64,000 nt of DNA from Anticarsia gemmatalis. Lineage: Eukaryota > Arthropoda > Insecta > Lepidoptera > Erebidae. Positions 34,990 through 48,660 of the stretch are shown here, in pieces (within the stretch, counting starts at the first letter, position 1; the number at the start of each line of letters is the position of its first letter). The translations under genes and the position numbers were made by a program. The notes beneath the pieces were generated by a model. It was not told where the DNA came from, did not search any database, and worked only from the letters and a program-made list of their open reading frames with translations. Where the stretch lies: positions 4,464,001-4,528,000 of the forward strand of contig NC_134764.1 in NCBI RefSeq assembly GCF_050436995.1, written 5' to 3'.

Positions 34990-36895
34990 GTAAGCTAATA
35001 ACTCAGTATTTTCTATTGTTTACATACTGCTATAATATATTATACAATAGTCATTTATTTATTGTACGTTGCCGTTCAACACACTGTCAATACACAAGTG
35101 TTTATGATCGCCATAGACAATAAATTGTAAGTTTGTGTGCAAACTAAAATGTTTAGACTGTGTTCAGTGCTACGGTCATACATGTAATTTATTGTAAATT
35201 ATAAACGCGACGTTAGATTGTTATCGGTAAAAACAGCAGGTACTGTGATATAATGTATTTTGATGGCATTTGTCTTCTAAAATATTTCGACATAACTTGT
35301 CAGTCATAAATCATGTTTTATCATGTGTGAACGTAATTATTTATACAAAAGAGTCGCTTTTTATTTTAATAGCTTGTAAGGTACGTTGAAAATCTGCTTA
35401 GAACCATTACGATAAAGAGAAGACGGTCGGTATCTAAGACCGAAGTTGTAATAAATTAGATTACGAGTCTGGAACTTTGTTGTAGTATTTGCGGATGTTC
35501 AGTTTAATTCGATGTCCGGATATCTTAGTTTCTACCTAGGGTTTCCCATCAAGTTAATCTATTTACCTAACACGGATAGACTTTGTGTTGTTTACATAGT
35601 TTTCAAGTAAAAACACATTATACCTCAAGGATTATTAAAAGCAATTACTCAGAGTTATCTCTAGCCGTTAATAAGTTTTTCAACAATTTCTTACGCCTCC
35701 AAGCTAGATAAGCATAATTATTAATTCTAAAAGTCATTAGTGTAGAGTCGGCTAGATTTTTCTCGAAATTGACTGAGAATTTTTTACCTAAATGTCAATT
35801 TATGGCATTATGAGATCTAATAACGAAATTATATTCCGTAACTCTAAATTAAGGTTTTTTTTAAATATTTTGATTCCTTTTCAAAAGCAAAATGTTAGGA
35901 GTTGCTAAATCTAACTTAATTATGGTAAAACCAGTAGTCCTTCGACTTAGAATGCGGCGAAAATTGTCAGCCTCAAATTGTCAGCAGGGTTTCATACATT
36001 ATTTTTTTTTTAATTTAGGAAACCAAAGACAGTTTATTCCTTCTTTATTTACAACTTCTATTTTTAATCAATTTCTTGTTTGACTGCCAGTTAATCAGTT
36101 GACAGATTTTTTACCATATCTAATAACCTTGAATTTACTTAGTAAAAACGTGCCTACGCGTATTTTTTCTAATCACTTCCGATACATACCGGATTTGTAA
36201 CGATCTTACATCATTTAACTTAAATAAAGTGTTACATTTGATAACATTACGTCACTTGGTTAAGGTTACATTTAAATCGATTTATGATTACAGTAAATTC
36301 TGTATTAAAATATTTAAATATTCTTTATTTTACGAGAGCTCTATGAGCATCATTCTAAGATTACCCTTTCTTTTATTCGATAGCCTACAATTATTGAACT
36401 TATTAGATTTCAATATCACGACTTGGTGATCAAATAAGTAAAATTTTGCACGCTTGAAAGAAAACATACACTTTAATGATTTTATTTAATAATGTTAATT
36501 TAATTAATAAGATTTTATTAAAGTGTAATACATAGTTACTTTAAAATAACTCGAGCTCTACTTACTTTTTGTTTTGTAAAACCAAGTTAGTTTTTCTCTA
36601 CAACATCCTAACATATTATAATGTAGTAACTAGTATTTCTAGAGCCAGTCTGCCTATAAATATACTTTGTACAAAGAGTCTATAACTACAACGCGTCAGC
36701 TTGTCATCAGACAGAAGCATAGGCTCGCTGGACAAATCGCAATATCCCGCTGCTAATCCAGTTACTAGATCGATACCCTGTTTGCATCTGCATATTGCGA
36801 ACAATGTCAAACACGGATAGCGAATATTTGAATGATAACACACATTTCTGTTCAATGCATTCAACTATATCACTAGGATTATGTAATAAACAGCA
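34990..36895. other. AT-rich DNA without recognised features
   Basis: Short ORFs at 35892-36083 and 36229-36429 have AT-rich composition and no motif. A loose inverted repeat near 36467-36527 (ACACTTTAAT arms) is the only structure noticed. Confidence 0.65.
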
Positions 36896-37087
36896 AATAT
36901 TATAAAGCTGAATAATTTGTTTGTTTGTTTGTTTGAACGCGCTTATCTCAGGAATTACCGGTGCGACTTTAAAAATTATTTTACTGTTGGATCGCCTATT
37001 TGTCGAGGAAGGCTATAAGCTATATAACATCACGCTACGACCATTAGGAGCGGAGTAGCAACGTAAAATGTTACAATTATAATCCCT
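36896..37087 (+). mobile_element. Helitron-like short element, 3'-truncated copy
   Basis: Matches the copies at 59368 and 60002 from TATAAAGCTGAA and the (TTTG)n run through ACATCACGCTACGACCATTA and GTAGCAACGTAAAATGTTAC. It stops before the GCGGGTCAGCTAG end, where a LINE 3' fragment begins. Confidence 0.7.
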
Positions 37088-37195
37088 TAATATCCCACGG
37101 TTGGGCAAGTCTCTTCTTAAATTGAGGGAAGGGTTAGACCTTCAGTCCTCTAGTCTAGCCAAGTGCAGGTTAGGGACATTGCATGTCCTCAAGAA
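37088..37195 (-). mobile_element. LINE 3'-end fragment, inverted
   Basis: Reverse complement of the same family as 43540-43645: AGGTCTAACCCTTCCCTC, then AAGAAGAGACTTGCCCAAC and CGTGGGA. Abuts the truncated Helitron-like copy, which suggests insertion or end-joining there. Confidence 0.65.
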
Positions 37196-37974
37196 ATGCG
37201 TTAAGCAATATACCTAAATATAAAGTTATAAAAATAAATTCATCACACGTATTATTTCGAATCGTTTAACAGCAACAATTGTTGGAAAAAATACTCGTTT
37301 AAACTTTGGACTGTGTAAAAATATAATGATGTGAACACAATAATATACTGACACTTCTTCATATAACTACTTAATTACCAAGAACATAAAAGTCTTGACA
37401 GTTGTTTGCCACAGTCGTAAATCTTCGATAAAACATAACATGCATGTCGCTTGTTTCTGAATAGACTATAATAGGCTATGCATTAATTCGTTACACTCAG
37501 GAATATGCACAATAACCGAACGACACTTCTAATTTCTAGCTAGTGTTAGTCCTTTTTTTGTCAGGAAAACACACAAAATATTATGATTTTAACTCATTTA
37601 AACGGTATTATATAAATTTCTATATTAATATCTATATTTGAAAATACAATAAAAGATAAAAAAAACATAAGTATAACGTGTTCGAACCAAGAATTTCACC
37701 TCTTGACCTGAAGATCAACAGATCGTGTCTGCGTGTAATTTTCAAACACAATATCTTTGCGCGTTTAATACTTCAACAAACTACGTAATATTTTTACTTT
37801 TTTTATGGCAGTTTTCTTAGTATTTTTATATGTACGATAACAGATACGATTTCATGAACTTCATAGTACATGAAAAGAAAAAAAATATATTAGTCGTACG
37901 AATTTGACTAAGTAGGTATATCAATGTTGATAAGTGCTGCGATTTTCTACAGTCTTTATTATCGTGTATTGCGA

Positions 37975-38050
37975 GTTTGGCGCTGAACAAATTTTCATAC
38001 AACATTTCTTGATAGCTAGCCGATTATCAATAGTCGATAGGGGTACAGAA
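37975..38050 (+). repeat. Interspersed repeat with ATTTTCATACAA / GTCGATAG core
   Basis: Shares GGCGCTGA, ATTTTCATACAA, ATTTCTTGAT and AGTCGATAG, in the same order and spacing, with 46830-46915. Family unknown; probably a short non-autonomous element. Confidence 0.55.
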
Positions 38051-41000
38051 TCGCGCCATACAACTTACTGCAAACTACGAAAAAAACTTAGCAAATACTT
38101 GTTTTGATTCTTCACAATAATTAATCTCTTCAATTCTCATCGTTGCAATTGACGTCAAGTTATTATCTCAAAAATATTATACATTTTCATGTGTAATTTG
38201 TGTAAGCCATAGTTAAAACATCGGATGTCCATAATATTATGAACACTATATCATTTCGTCAGGGTCAAAACACGGAAGTCTTGGACCGTTGCCAACTGAC
38301 GAATTACAAGTAACCATATTTACGCAGATACCAATTTATGAATACTGATATGGAAACAATTAGTAGTACGTAATGAACGACGTATAACATCTAAGGGGCG
38401 GACACAATAGGAACCTTTTTTTAATTCTTTACTAAAGCAGTATTCTATATTAATATACCTGTTTTAAAACATTGTAATGGGTTTTGGTGAATTACGGTGT
38501 GAATAGAGGAACAGAAGGATAGAGTTATCTGTGTTCTATCAGCTGTTAAAATAATATTGTTATTTGGTACCCGACGTGAAACTCAAATCTAGCTTAGCAT
38601 AAAATGCTAGTCCCGTATAAAACTAGTCTGTGTAACTAAATAACCAATTTTGTGTAATTATTCTAAGAGAACGGTTTTACCTTTAATTACCAAGCATCTA
38701 ATTTGGACTCAGGTTCAAAACCACCGCGCGTTAACATCAACATTTTTTACACATTGGCTAATGAGTGAATCTTAAAAAAAAGCTTTATCTCCTGCCAAAA
38801 CGTGAGACGAAAAGTGGCAAAAAACCGAGTACTTACTGACAATCATCAAATTTCCCAACACTAGAGCAAAAAAATCGTATTCAAATCATTGAGTCATCTG
38901 TTATGGTCGTAAACAACTGTTTCACAGGTGCTTTGGCATGTTTAGTGTTTGTCGGAATGATCAACAAAACCATCTCACTAAAAGAGATGAGAATTGACTT
39001 AGGATAGAAGGCAGAGCTATACCGATGCCTTTGTTAATGATGATGTAGACCCTGAAGCGACAACAGCATGTCAGCATAATAGTATGTATTTGCAATAGAA
39101 AATGAAATCTTATTTGCTTGTCATACCAGTGCTTCAGTGTCATGAGTACAGTACATAGGTATGCGTTCACGTGCTCTCAACGAGACACGCACTCGATACA
39201 CGCAGTCGGAAGTAGCGTTACAATTTCAACAACTACAAATACATTTTTTCCTGTTACTGTAATAAGTACCTTTTTAAATAAATATCGTGTTATTTTATAG
39301 GTACTTATGTTAAAGATCCTTGCATCCACTTCCTAGCTGTTATGACGTGCCTTTCCAAACTTCCGTGAATCTTCGATGCAAAACTTGAGAATACTTGTCT
39401 TGATCTTAACCATAAGTATTAATGGGCCATTTAAAAATATTACTTCTATGTGAAGAATATTTTTTAACGTTATACCTAAGTAATACAAATACACAACAAC
39501 TACATATTTTTTATTCCTTTGATTCTGCAACTCGAAATGAATACATTTTTCCCAATTCAGGAATTCGGTAGTACCAGTCGGTGGATTATTTCATACGCGT
39601 CCGTGTCAGGGACAACACAACAAATTCCTCAGCAATTCTGCTACTGTTTTTATTCCAATAAAAAATTGCCGTGTGCTCCAACGTTTAAAATAATAAATAG
39701 ACATAATGAACATGCTATACAAAGGAAACACATTGGTCACTAGAAAAAAATGGCAAAGCAACAGTCATGCAGAACACTTAACAAAGAATCGCATGACCGA
39801 AAAAAATGTAGCTAATACACCAAGACATGACTGTCTAGTATTTCATTCAGGTCTTAACCATAAATTATGTTTTGTCTTTGAAAATGTATTAAATTAGATA
39901 ATTTCTATAAGTCACCGTGACAGACATATTTATTTGAATCTTTACATAACCATGTTATTAATATTATATGTATGTTAAGAATCTATTCATTGTCGACTAT
40001 TGACTGATTTTAGAAAAATCTTTTATTTTGAGATAATTAACATCGATTTTTCGCCAAACACACAGAAAAATCTTGTATTTCAATCAAAGTAAATAACGAT
40101 ATGAACCACGGCATCACATGACATTCTAACAAAAAAAATACGATCATAACCTTATAACCGGCATTATGACCAAATCTGAAATGCCAACTGATCATTTGTT
40201 TTTTTTTGCATTTCGACCGACAAATATTTCCGGAATTATTAAATCTTGCATCGCGGTTAGATGATATGGATCAGTTGATTAACAAAATACAGTGAATTTT
40301 CATTATCAGAGTCATATTTTACATAGCATAATTTCTTCTACTTATAGGCGAAATGACCGCAAGTTTGAACTCAAAATGTCCGACTCTATCACTGTTTTTT
40401 TATTGCAGAAGTTTTCAATAACAACATCGGTACATGTAATTACATAATTTTAAATACGTACCTTTGAAATGATAACCTGTTGGTATCTGATATTATCAAA
40501 GCATCGGACCATTCAAGTTTTAGGAGTCATTGCACGGGTTTTGAGAAACGTTTTTTTCTCAGGGGATTTACTTTTTTATTTCCTCGCAAAAATATTTTTT
40601 GTATGTAAGACGTAAACATTCATATAACAAAACGTAGTTTAATACATAAACCTGACATGAGTGTCAAAAATGCTTAGAATTTCCGACATTAAATTCAGCT
40701 TTATTGATGAAACAAGTTTTGTAGTAACGCGGAATAAGTTTGAAAAAAATCTGTTGTGTTATTGTACTGTTCGACAGCATGTGTCAGTTATGTATAAGAT
40801 TGATATTAGTCACTGAAGCTTCAACAGATGTGATATGTTTACGTTAAGAATACGAGAAGGGCTGTTTAATAGATGTATCGAAGTACTTGCCACTATTAAC
40901 AAGGAACGCAGACACGCCAGTAGTAGAATTGATTGCAAACACGAAACGAATCATTTCCGACGACAGCAAAAACTTGAAACATACGTAATTTAAGGATGTA

Positions 41001-43500
41001 AAATTCACATGGTCATTGGCATTCGTTGTTGATAAGACAGTCCAGCTTTTCCAAATTATGTTGATTTTGATTTTGAGGCAACTGCAAAGTAGGCAAAATA
41101 CAACACGCCAACTTACTTTGCTTGTATTTGCAGTTAACAATCAAGTTATAAATTAAAGCATTCATTTAAATTTCAAATTCATTATTAAAATAATTACTTT
41201 GATATTAACACAACATATAAGATTTTAATTAAATAATTCTATAGAAATGTCAAATTATTCATGATTTATGTGCAATTTATTTTTGTATTTGAATGCAAAA
41301 ACTGGTATCGTTAAAGTATTTTTGACTAAAGCGCCATTGTGTTTATAACCAAACATTTCAGTATTTTAAGTAATAAGAAGACGACGCTCTTTCTATTATA
41401 TTCGAATTAGCAATTTAAATCCTTATGTAAGAAGTTAACTTTATTTACAGTTAAAATATTAGTTTACTCAAACGTAATTTACCATACACAACCAAACCGA
41501 ATTGCTTTGGTTGATTTGTTATTAGTTAACAACATAAGATTACAATATTATGAGTTAAGTCGGAGAATACACAAGCACAGCTACACTAGTTAAAATTCCA
41601 TGAGTATATTTCACTGTAGACGTAAACAAATTCATACATTTATAAACATGAATACAATTTCCAAAAATCAACGTCCAAGAACGATCCTGTTAAGTCAAAA
41701 GTCCAAGGCAACAATCTGTCCGAAATGAAACAAAACCAAGTTTGGACTAATACTGCTTTTAGTGTTCCGTAAACAAAATGTTTGAAGAAACCTTAGCTAT
41801 TGTTAGTCACTTGTTTTTATCACGGTTATAGATCTACCACCAGCTTACGACTATATTTTTCTTAACTTTTGTGAACATCAGTCCTCTATGTGTGGTCTGA
41901 AAGTGTGATGTTATAGGGAGTGCCGAAAAGCCTAAAGTAAAGAATCATCACTCAATAAACTTTCACTATTTCATCAATACCGATGGCACTCTGACACTTA
42001 AGAAACTGCCTGCAAACAGTGGGCTGGGTTGGAAAGTTTACATCCCATACTAGGAACTGGGAACCCTTTACACGTTCTTCAGACTCTCACTGACCTGGAT
42101 TCGTTTTTACTTCACATGTACCAACACGGTGTTCAACAGTAAAAAGTTCACTACGCATTTTTGCGTTAACATGGAATGCTGAACCGACCGCCAATCATCG
42201 CAATTGGATCGTCAAATGAATCAGGCAATCTGGGTCGTCAATTAACGTACGGAACACTAATTGTGCGCGGCGGATTATGCTTGACCTTTAGCGTTCAGAA
42301 TTATCTACGAGTTACGTGTATCACATTACAGGAGACTGATTCACTGTGATGAAGGCACGCGTAACATACTCGTGTGTTTTCACTTGCTAAATATTTGCAA
42401 TTTATATTAAACTGTATGTCCTTCAAATGGGATTTAGATTCCCCGAACTGTGAAAACGAAATTATAGCCACCGAACAAAATAAACGCTCGTTAAAAACGA
42501 TGTTTTATCATGCAAAAGTTACCTCTCTCCGAGTTAATTTATTCTGAAAGTGCATTCAGGAACACAATCTTACAGTACATTAACAGATGTCCTCCAAACT
42601 GAATGCACAATGCATTGTATTTAACATACCAATAATTCATAAGGGTCACTGCTAAAACGAGAGACAATAAAGAGATAGGTAGAGGGAACTGCCTTCATTA
42701 AATATTAATAAAGGATGCAAGGATATATACAAACGTTTTAATACATCGGCGAATGTTTTCTGTTCTTTGTCGACTATTTGAACTCCTATATAATCCGATG
42801 CCTTAAGATTTCCGTAATAATAACCTTTTAATCTCTCGTCTTACATTGTCCTATAAATTATATTAGTGACTTAACGCGAATTCGGCCCCAAAGGCCGTAG
42901 TTGCAAGCTGACTGACGCGGTATCACGGACAAAATGCAATGTGCAATAAGACAATAGACTTGGGCTCGCCCCGCGGGATTTAGTATTACACATACCTACT
43001 ACCTATATCCAGTTTATTAAACACACCTCGACTAGTGATATTATGTAAAAGATTGAAACAAGAATGTTTGTTTATAAAACTATTAACCAAAATTTAGCAT
43101 ACACACTTAACTAGAAGAAACATAATTTAGAAAACAAATAAAAATAAAACAGATGATATAATACATGTTTTTCAATGTCATGTTGTATGTTTATTTTGTC
43201 TGCAAACCACCGTAGCGTCACTCGTGTAATTATGAATCATTTCCTCCATTTTATTACACGATTTAAATAAAATCATAGCATTTTATACATTAAATCGGTT
43301 GTACGTAGTAAATACTCTGGTACGTTATAGTAAGGATGATGTGCAGTACTATGTACAATGGTTCTGCATACAAAAAGTAACCACTAAATAATTTGGACTC
43401 GACATTTAATAGGATACGATTTCTTTATAACCTACTTGCGAATCGGGGCTTTATACATGGCCAAAGAAAAAAAAATAACCAAAGACTACAGCTCTTGCAG
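38051..43500. other. AT-rich DNA without assigned genes
   Basis: Two stretches are less AT-biased. The minus-strand ORF at 40844-41140 (98 codons) has no recognised domain. The region 41900-42370 has mixed composition and no identity I can give. GC-richer words occur at 42880-42990. Confidence 0.6.
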
Positions 43501-43539
43501 CATGGAAAGGCAAGCATTTCTGAACCCCAATCATAAGGG

Positions 43540-43645
43540 GCAAAGTCTCCAACCAGCTCTTGGCCAGCGTTGTGGACTCAAGGCCTAACCCCTCCCTCGT
43601 TTAGGAGGAGACCCTTGCCCAGCAGTGGGACGGTAATAGGTTATT
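43540..43645 (+). mobile_element. LINE 3'-end fragment
   Basis: Contains GGCCTAACCCCTCCC, TTTAGGAGGAGACCC and GCCCAGCAGTGGGACGG, the hallmark 3' end of a lepidopteran non-LTR element. 5'-truncated; no reverse-transcriptase sequence nearby. Confidence 0.75.
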
Positions 43646-46600
43646 CTTTCTATAGACAGGTCTTAATTAGTCTCTATTCTTAATGTATTTCTTACTACGT
43701 TTATTTTGCACACGTAAACGTTATGTATGAGTAGCACACTAAGTTTTTCTATATTAGTATGTGTATGGGTTTAAAAAGAGCCATGCCATCACGCGTGTTA
43801 ACTGCGCGTGGGTAGACGTCACTTCACACATCATCGAGAACAAAGATTAATGGAATTTCTTAGAAAATCTCTTGTAGTTAAGCATTAGACATTAATTACA
43901 TAACATTATGTAACCTTGATTAATGATTTAATGCGATTGTATAAATTCCAAGTTCAGTAAGAGATTAATTTACCCTGTAGGTAATAGTTCGAGGACAGCT
44001 TAGTTATGAAGAATACCTTAATACTAGCCAGACTTAAGATCAACAATCTTACTCTCGGCATTAATGAAAATAATACACATCAAACAATCCTATTAGTTTC
44101 ACTTTAAACCAGCGTTCAATCATGCGATAGTTTGAAATTTAAAACTACGATTTGACGTTTGTTTGAACCAATCGAATTTGATTTTCGACTCGATACTTTC
44201 GGGAGTAAGCCCGCAGACCTGAAATTTCATTGACTATTGCCTAATTTCAAATACTCATTAATATCCTGATTACTGCCTCACTGACAACTTGTAAAAAAGC
44301 CTTAGCTTTATTATTTAAAAATATAACCATCGTCATTCTCACACAAAATTATGACGTCAGTAATTAAATGTTCCATAATTGAACCTGTCCAAACAACAAT
44401 ACCGTGTTAATTCGATGCGAATACGTAGGTTTTTAATAGTAAATAAACATAGACGAAGGACACAGACAGACAAAATCTTTTGGCCAAATTCTGAACAAAA
44501 AAACAGAGAATCAGATCTGAATATTTTAACTAAAATTCGGTTTAACTCACTGTCTGTCAACGTCTATCATAATTTCAATACATTTCGCAGCCTGTGTGTG
44601 ATGTGGGAAGAATTTATAGGTAGGTATTCTCATAAACATTAAAAGTTATTCTTTCCTATTAGGGAGTAAAGCTAATAAAGTGGTTTACTACGTCCATATT
44701 TTGTACATCGATATAAATAACAAATAAAACTCGTAATAATTAACTTCTAAGGATTCTAGAAAATTCTGTGCTATCAGAAAATTTGAAGCAAAGGTCCTGC
44801 CACGCAACAGTGACTCCCACAACCACCAGTGAAATTAACAAAAATATCTTAGGAAAACTCTTAAGGCGTATTGAAGCAAGACGAAAAGCAATGATGACGT
44901 CACGAGATATATTTTTCCTTATTTGTTACAGAACAGAACCCTAAAGAATTTAAAATAATGATGGTATATTACGTCAACAAAAACATATATGACGTAATAG
45001 TAAAAAAGTGGAGATTGTCTTGAATAGTGTGTGGGCCACTTCATAAGTACTGAGTATGGTTTCTTCTATGCAAAGGATGTTATTCATTAAGAAATATTCG
45101 CTATAGCTGCTTGTTCAAGAGCATTATTGGAGAGACTGATTTAGTTCGAATTCACGTCCCGATGAAAAGTTATGCTGCCAAATCTTAGCGTAAGGTTAGG
45201 ATACTCTATCAAAAGCTTTACTTGAGTCTTATTTCGGGCCCGACTTCGACGTTTGTATCGTTCGCCAAATGTTACCTTAGTTTTTTACACGTGAATACGA
45301 AACCTAAACATCAACCCACGCACTTTATCAATTTGTAATACAACGAGGCTGTTCAAAGATGAGATATTATCTACTTAAGGATTACAACTGAGTACTGACC
45401 TTCCACGTCATGATCACGTTCCATCAAAATGTATAAGAAAAGGTTTTTAGCAGACGGCAATATGACATCATTCGTTCCCCAAATTAGTAGTGGGAGTGGA
45501 TGCTAAGTGACCCTCCTATCTAATTGGCGAATTGAAATAACTATGTGTTGTGAAGTTTTTGCAAGTCTCTTCTGAATACTATGCAAAAAAAACTATGTTT
45601 CATCTAAGATTTTTTATTCGTACGGTTCATTTCCTAATAGTTGGTTGGCCGTTGGCGGCAGTTCAGTAAAAATATTTACGAATTCACGCGATACAATAGC
45701 TAAAACGTGCAATCAAAGTTTTACGAGCGAACGCAGAGAGTCGACAAAACGTGATGCAGTTGTTATTCGCGAAAAATACTGCTCGCCGGTGTAGAAATAT
45801 TTTAGCCTGTAGTTTATCAATATGAGTTAACTATGGTTAACTATGATACTATTTTAACAGCTTAGACTACAGCAGAAGTGGCTAGGGTGCAATAGTCTTA
45901 AGAAGTTTACATTGACGATATAGAAATTGATGATCTCAAAACCGGCATCCGAACATTGATAGCTTTGTTTTATTTTGTAAATAAGTTAAATGTCATGTTA
46001 TGTCTCAGATTTAATGAATACATTGATTGAGGTCAAGGTAACGTAGTAAATTGGACGCTACATACTGGTTTCAATTTAAATAAGGCAATAAAACTCGATT
46101 AATATGGAAAAAACAACAAAACAATGCAGTTTTGTTTGTAAACATCTACTCATAAAATACATGATTTGTTTTGACAGCTAATAAAAGGAGCTGCGTATGC
46201 ACACATTCGCATGTGCCGGCAATAGTACATCACGTTTTCTTCAGAAATTATGATAATTAACAAAATAAAAATGATAAAACGGTTTGAGCATAAATTCATC
46301 AATTCTTAATATTACTTTTTTCTTGTTTATTGCAATTGCTTTCATTATCCAAACAATATAATAAAAATGTTTGTATATTAAATCTCATGTTCGGGAATAG
46401 TTAATAGGGTGGCCGTTAAGCCATATCATTGATCATCAGTCATCAGCAGGTGTTAGGAAACTGATTATCATGCAATATACCTTCAACTGTGAACCGTATG
46501 AGGCTATATAGATCATTGTTTTGAACCTAATGAGTGACTGTTATTCGTATATTTGTGATTTCCTACAAAAAGCGTTCTTCGCCAAAAAAGTCCAAACAAA

Positions 46601-46829
46601 AATGTCCTTAGCTTTTACTGTATAATATAGAGAACACAAACGCCACGACTTCTCGGCTTACTCCATTAGCGCAAGTAGGTTTTAGAACTAAAACTGACTG
46701 GCTATTTTGAGTGCCTTTAAAAACAAAAATGTTCAGTAGCGCAATTCTGTATAATCGAGTGTCGAGTATCGAGAGTTTGACATTTAGAATGTATTATAAT
46801 GTACTGCCAAAATTGTTCCTACGACGCCC
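43646..46829. other. AT-rich DNA without assigned genes
   Basis: The ORF pair at 44357-44642 overlaps on opposite strands in AT-rich sequence and is not convincing. A 10-bp inverted repeat TATTACGTCA lies near 44967-44999. Nothing else recognised. Confidence 0.6.
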
Positions 46830-46915
46830 GCTAGAGGCGCTGATCAGATTTTCATACAAAATTTCTCGATGACAAACTGGTTGTCGGCAGTCGATAGTTG
46901 TAGAGTATCGAGCAG
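46830..46915 (+). repeat. Interspersed repeat, second copy of the 37975 family
   Basis: Carries AGAGGCGCTGATCAGATTTT, CATACAAAATTTCTCGATGA and GCAGTCGATAG in the same order as 37975-38050, diverged. Upstream sequence (46750-46780) has further TCGAG-rich words. Confidence 0.55.
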
Positions 46916-47149
46916 TCTATATTTTTATGTAAATCTATCAAAAATATCATAAAATATAATGGTTTCGGAAAACCACATGAAGCTGTAGAAAAAAAAACAA
47001 CAATTTAAATGTTTATTAAAACCGCAAATTGATTCTCTATAGACGGAATAATTTAGTCAGTGTATTAATCAATAACGTACGGTTCGGAAATCAATTCCAA
47101 TCGCAATCATTTCGAGAATTTTTATTACATTTAGTTATTCGATTTAGGA

Positions 47150-47520
47150 GCTCGTGGCTTAGTTAACAACAGCCGCGCAGATCGATCTCTGAGGTTAAGC
47201 CATGCTTGCCGAGGTTGATTTGTGGATGGGTGACCATCTTATACATATCGAGTTCCTCCGTGTTTCGGAAGGCACGTTAAATTGTGGGTCCCGGCTGTCA
47301 TTTTCGAAGATCTTTGACAGTCGTTAACAGTAGTCAGAAGCTTGAAAGTCTGACAACCAGTCTTACCGTAGGGTATCGTGTTATCCCAGGTAACTGGGTT
47401 GCGGAGGTCAGATAGGCAGTCGCTCCACGTAAAACACTGGTATTCAGCTGCATCCGGTGAGACTGGAAGCCGACTCCAACATAGCTTGGAAGGAAGGCTA
47501 AGCTGATATATATATATATT
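47150..47520 (+). mobile_element. 5S-rRNA-like SINE with (AT)n tail
   Basis: The head aligns by eye with the internal promoter of 5S rRNA: CGATCTCTGAGGTTAAGCC (A-box region), then TTTGTGGATGGGTGACCATC (intermediate element and C-box). The body CCGTGTTTCGGAAGGCAC, CAACCAGTCTTACC and AGACTGGAAGCCGACTCCAA matches a common lepidopteran SINE body. It ends in TATATATATATAT (about 47508-47520). Nearly full length, moderately diverged. Confidence 0.75.
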
Positions 47521-48550
47521 CGATACAACAAGGAGTAAGTTGTATAAGCAGTAATTAATATACCTTTTGACTGAGAATCATTAATAAGCTCTCATGGGGC
47601 ATGATCAAGGTTAATGACCTTAGATTTCTAATCGTTTGTATATTTTCAGGAAGAAACTAACGTTATTTAATTCTCTGTTTTTTGTTTTTATTCGCAACCA
47701 TGACCACAAATAACAAGATTTAATTTAGACTAAGCAGGACTTTGCCCCGCAGAAACCGCTTAACACTTTTTTTTAATGTATGTGTCAATTAAACTTGTTA
47801 ATGCAATTAGACATACTGTTACGTCAATCACAATAAAGCCCACTTTTTATCGCCGTACTTACATAAAAATGTTGATATTGTCCGTTTATTACAAAAACCT
47901 GTTTTCATGACCGCTTAATGCATATAAATTAATACTTGGAAGCTCACATTTGAATATTTTACATGCAATTACATACTCAAAAAATGTGCAAAAAAACACA
48001 ACAAAAAATCACGTTACGCCACCTGAAGCGAATAAAATACATAATTATTTCTTACGTTCAATTGTATCTTTTCATTGACGTACATCTTAATTAAGTCTGG
48101 TATGACTGTAAGAGTTAGTCGAATCGAACATTAACTTCACCGATTCAGACTTACTATTTTGTTTAATTTTGCTAAATCAAAGATTTTAATAACAGCAATT
48201 TATCTCAATAAATATTCATTGTACTATTTCTGCAAAAAGTAAAATTTAATTTTGATTTTTTAATGTCTTTGACATGGAAACCTTCGTCAATCGAATGATT
48301 AAAACATAGGTAGAGGAGGAGATGAAAGATGATGAAATACTTTGTAGGACATACAATATTGAAATATTTTGATAGAGGAAAATATTCATGTTTTTTATTT
48401 TACCAAACAATTTCAAATAAAAAATAGACAAGTTATAGACATCTCAATAAAACGTGGTTATAAAATCCTCACACAGGCCATTTATATTTAAATCACCAGG
48501 TACACAAATGGTATAAGATTTATAAGGATGTAATACACTCGTGGAAATAC
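47521..48550. other. AT-rich DNA without recognised features
   Basis: No exon, RNA gene or repeat recognised; the ORF at 48246-48431 is AT-driven. Confidence 0.6.
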
Positions 48551-48660
48551 TAACCCCCGGTTTCTGAGGTAGTTTATCTGTTCAATAGCGTTTAAACTCG
48601 TATAAAAAACGCTATCGAATAGATAAACTACCGCTAAATGTACTCAGAAACCGAGGGTTA
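48551..48660. mobile_element. 110-bp palindromic MITE
   Basis: Ends TAACCCCCGGTTTCTGAG and CTCAGAAACCGAGGGTTA are inverted. Inner arms GTAGTTTATCTGTTCAATAG and CTATCGAATAGATAAACTAC also pair. The right arm has 11 extra bases (the reverse complement of TACATTTAGCG), so the left arm has a deletion. The short middle is the loop. Target duplication not obvious. Confidence 0.8.
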
